NCBI GenBank assembly: GCA_040399325.1
Contig: JBBASJ010000052.1
Coordinates: 1-14,567 of the forward strand
Reading direction: 5' to 3'
Source of the DNA: RGUW01 sp040399325
GTDB lineage: Bacteria > Cyanobacteriota > Cyanobacteriia > PCC-6307 > Cyanobiaceae
Length of the DNA stretch: 14,567 nt
Both the position numbers and the translations under genes were made by a program. The first letter of the stretch is position 1. Every line of letters begins with the position of its first letter. The notes under the pieces were generated by a model. It did no database searches. It was not told where the DNA came from and was given only the letters and a program-made list of their open reading frames with translations. Shown one piece after another: positions 14,493-14,567 of this stretch.

Positions 14493-14555
14493 AGCGGTGT
14501 CGGCCGGCCCAACCTGGCCCAGGCGCGCGAGCAGCTGTCGGCCGCCCTCGCCTGA
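14493..14555 (+). pseudogene. Displaced 3' fragment of alaS
   Basis: The fragment reads SGVGRPNLAQAREQLSAALA followed by TGA 14553-14555. It aligns with the intact AlaS C-terminus, GRPNLAQA... then QARTELTVALS, with 15 codons missing between two CAGGC pentamers. Its codons are G/C-ending like the rest of the chromosome, unlike the cyclase before it, so I read it as the original alaS end left behind after the insertion. It is in frame with the upstream cyclase and separated from it only by the cyclase TGA (14478-14480). It has no start of its own and is too short to be functional as AlaS. Confidence 0.85.
14501..14524 (+). repeat. Right copy of the 24-bp direct repeat (in the alaS remnant)
   Basis: Identical to 12359-12382. 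It marks the point where base composition returns from A/T-rich to G/C-rich, which supports its being the right boundary of the acquired segment. Confidence 0.9.
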
Positions 14556-14567
14556 GTCAGGCGTCGA

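Larger units (their letters stand above)
12383..14500 (+). other. Putative acquired islet carrying the cyclase gene and an alaS 3'-end replacement
   Basis: The segment is bounded by the 24-bp direct repeats. It starts with about 25 codons completing alaS, whose last dozen codons become A/T-richer, then a 219-bp spacer and the cyclase gene. Hand counts of 60-base lines inside give 33%, 37% and 55% G+C, against about 66% in a sampled alaS line. No integrase, transposase or terminal inverted repeats are visible, so a self-mobile element is not supported. Homologous or short-homology recombination with donor DNA carrying alaS followed by a cyclase gene explains the structure more simply. Confidence 0.7.

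Noticed and set aside
12383..14500. Insertion sequence or self-mobile element as the vehicle of the cyclase
   Set aside because: There is no transposase, integrase or terminal inverted repeats; the only gene is the cyclase, and the flanking repeats are alaS coding sequence, not a short target-site duplication.
1..14567. tRNA, rRNA or CRISPR elements
   Set aside because: I saw no cloverleaf-like sequence, rRNA segment or spaced direct-repeat array; the repeats present are tandem without spacers.

Overview
The window looks like a chromosomal segment of a GC-rich picocyanobacterium of the Cyanobium / freshwater Synechococcus type. The evidence is a pair of cyanobacterial class C flavodiiron proteins (Flv3 and Flv1), a glycine decarboxylase tail, and GC-rich housekeeping genes with short, partly coupled spacing. 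The placement rests on protein recognition by eye; no search was run.

Layout. 1-82 is the 3' end of a glycine dehydrogenase gene (gcvP, + strand), ending in a tandem 13-bp repeat that carries a stop codon in each reading frame. Two small convergent genes of unknown function follow (172-378 +, 366-566 -). The gene-free stretch 567-874 holds several hairpins and five degenerate copies of a 14-bp tandem repeat. From 9778 down to 875 all genes lie on the minus strand, in transcription order: a small predicted membrane protein, a SNF2-family DNA translocase, a SWIM zinc-finger protein coupled to it by an ATGA overlap, a MEKHLA (PAS-like) protein, Flv3, and Flv1 (1-nt gap after Flv3). Alanyl-tRNA synthetase (alaS, 9807-12458 +) is divergent from this block. 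A GAF-GAF-class III nucleotide cyclase gene (12678-14480 +) follows.

The most interesting part is the right end. The cyclase gene has much lower GC than everything around it. Immediately downstream (about 14493-14555) lies a GC-rich fragment that encodes a second, slightly shortened copy of the AlaS C-terminus. The two copies share a perfect 24-bp block (12359-12382 and 14501-14524). The simplest reading is that about 2.1 kb of foreign DNA, carrying a replacement alaS 3' end plus the cyclase gene, integrated at the conserved GRPNLAQA-coding box of alaS. It left alaS intact and displaced the original 3' end downstream. No integrase or transposase is visible in the segment.

How the genes work together. 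Flv3 and Flv1 would form the heteromeric oxygen-reducing electron valve downstream of photosystem I; the MEKHLA protein encoded just upstream could be a sensor or accessory factor, which is inference. SNF2 and SWIM proteins are a recurrent pair and probably act together on DNA or on a DNA-bound complex. The cyclase would add a cAMP signalling input gated by its two GAF domains.
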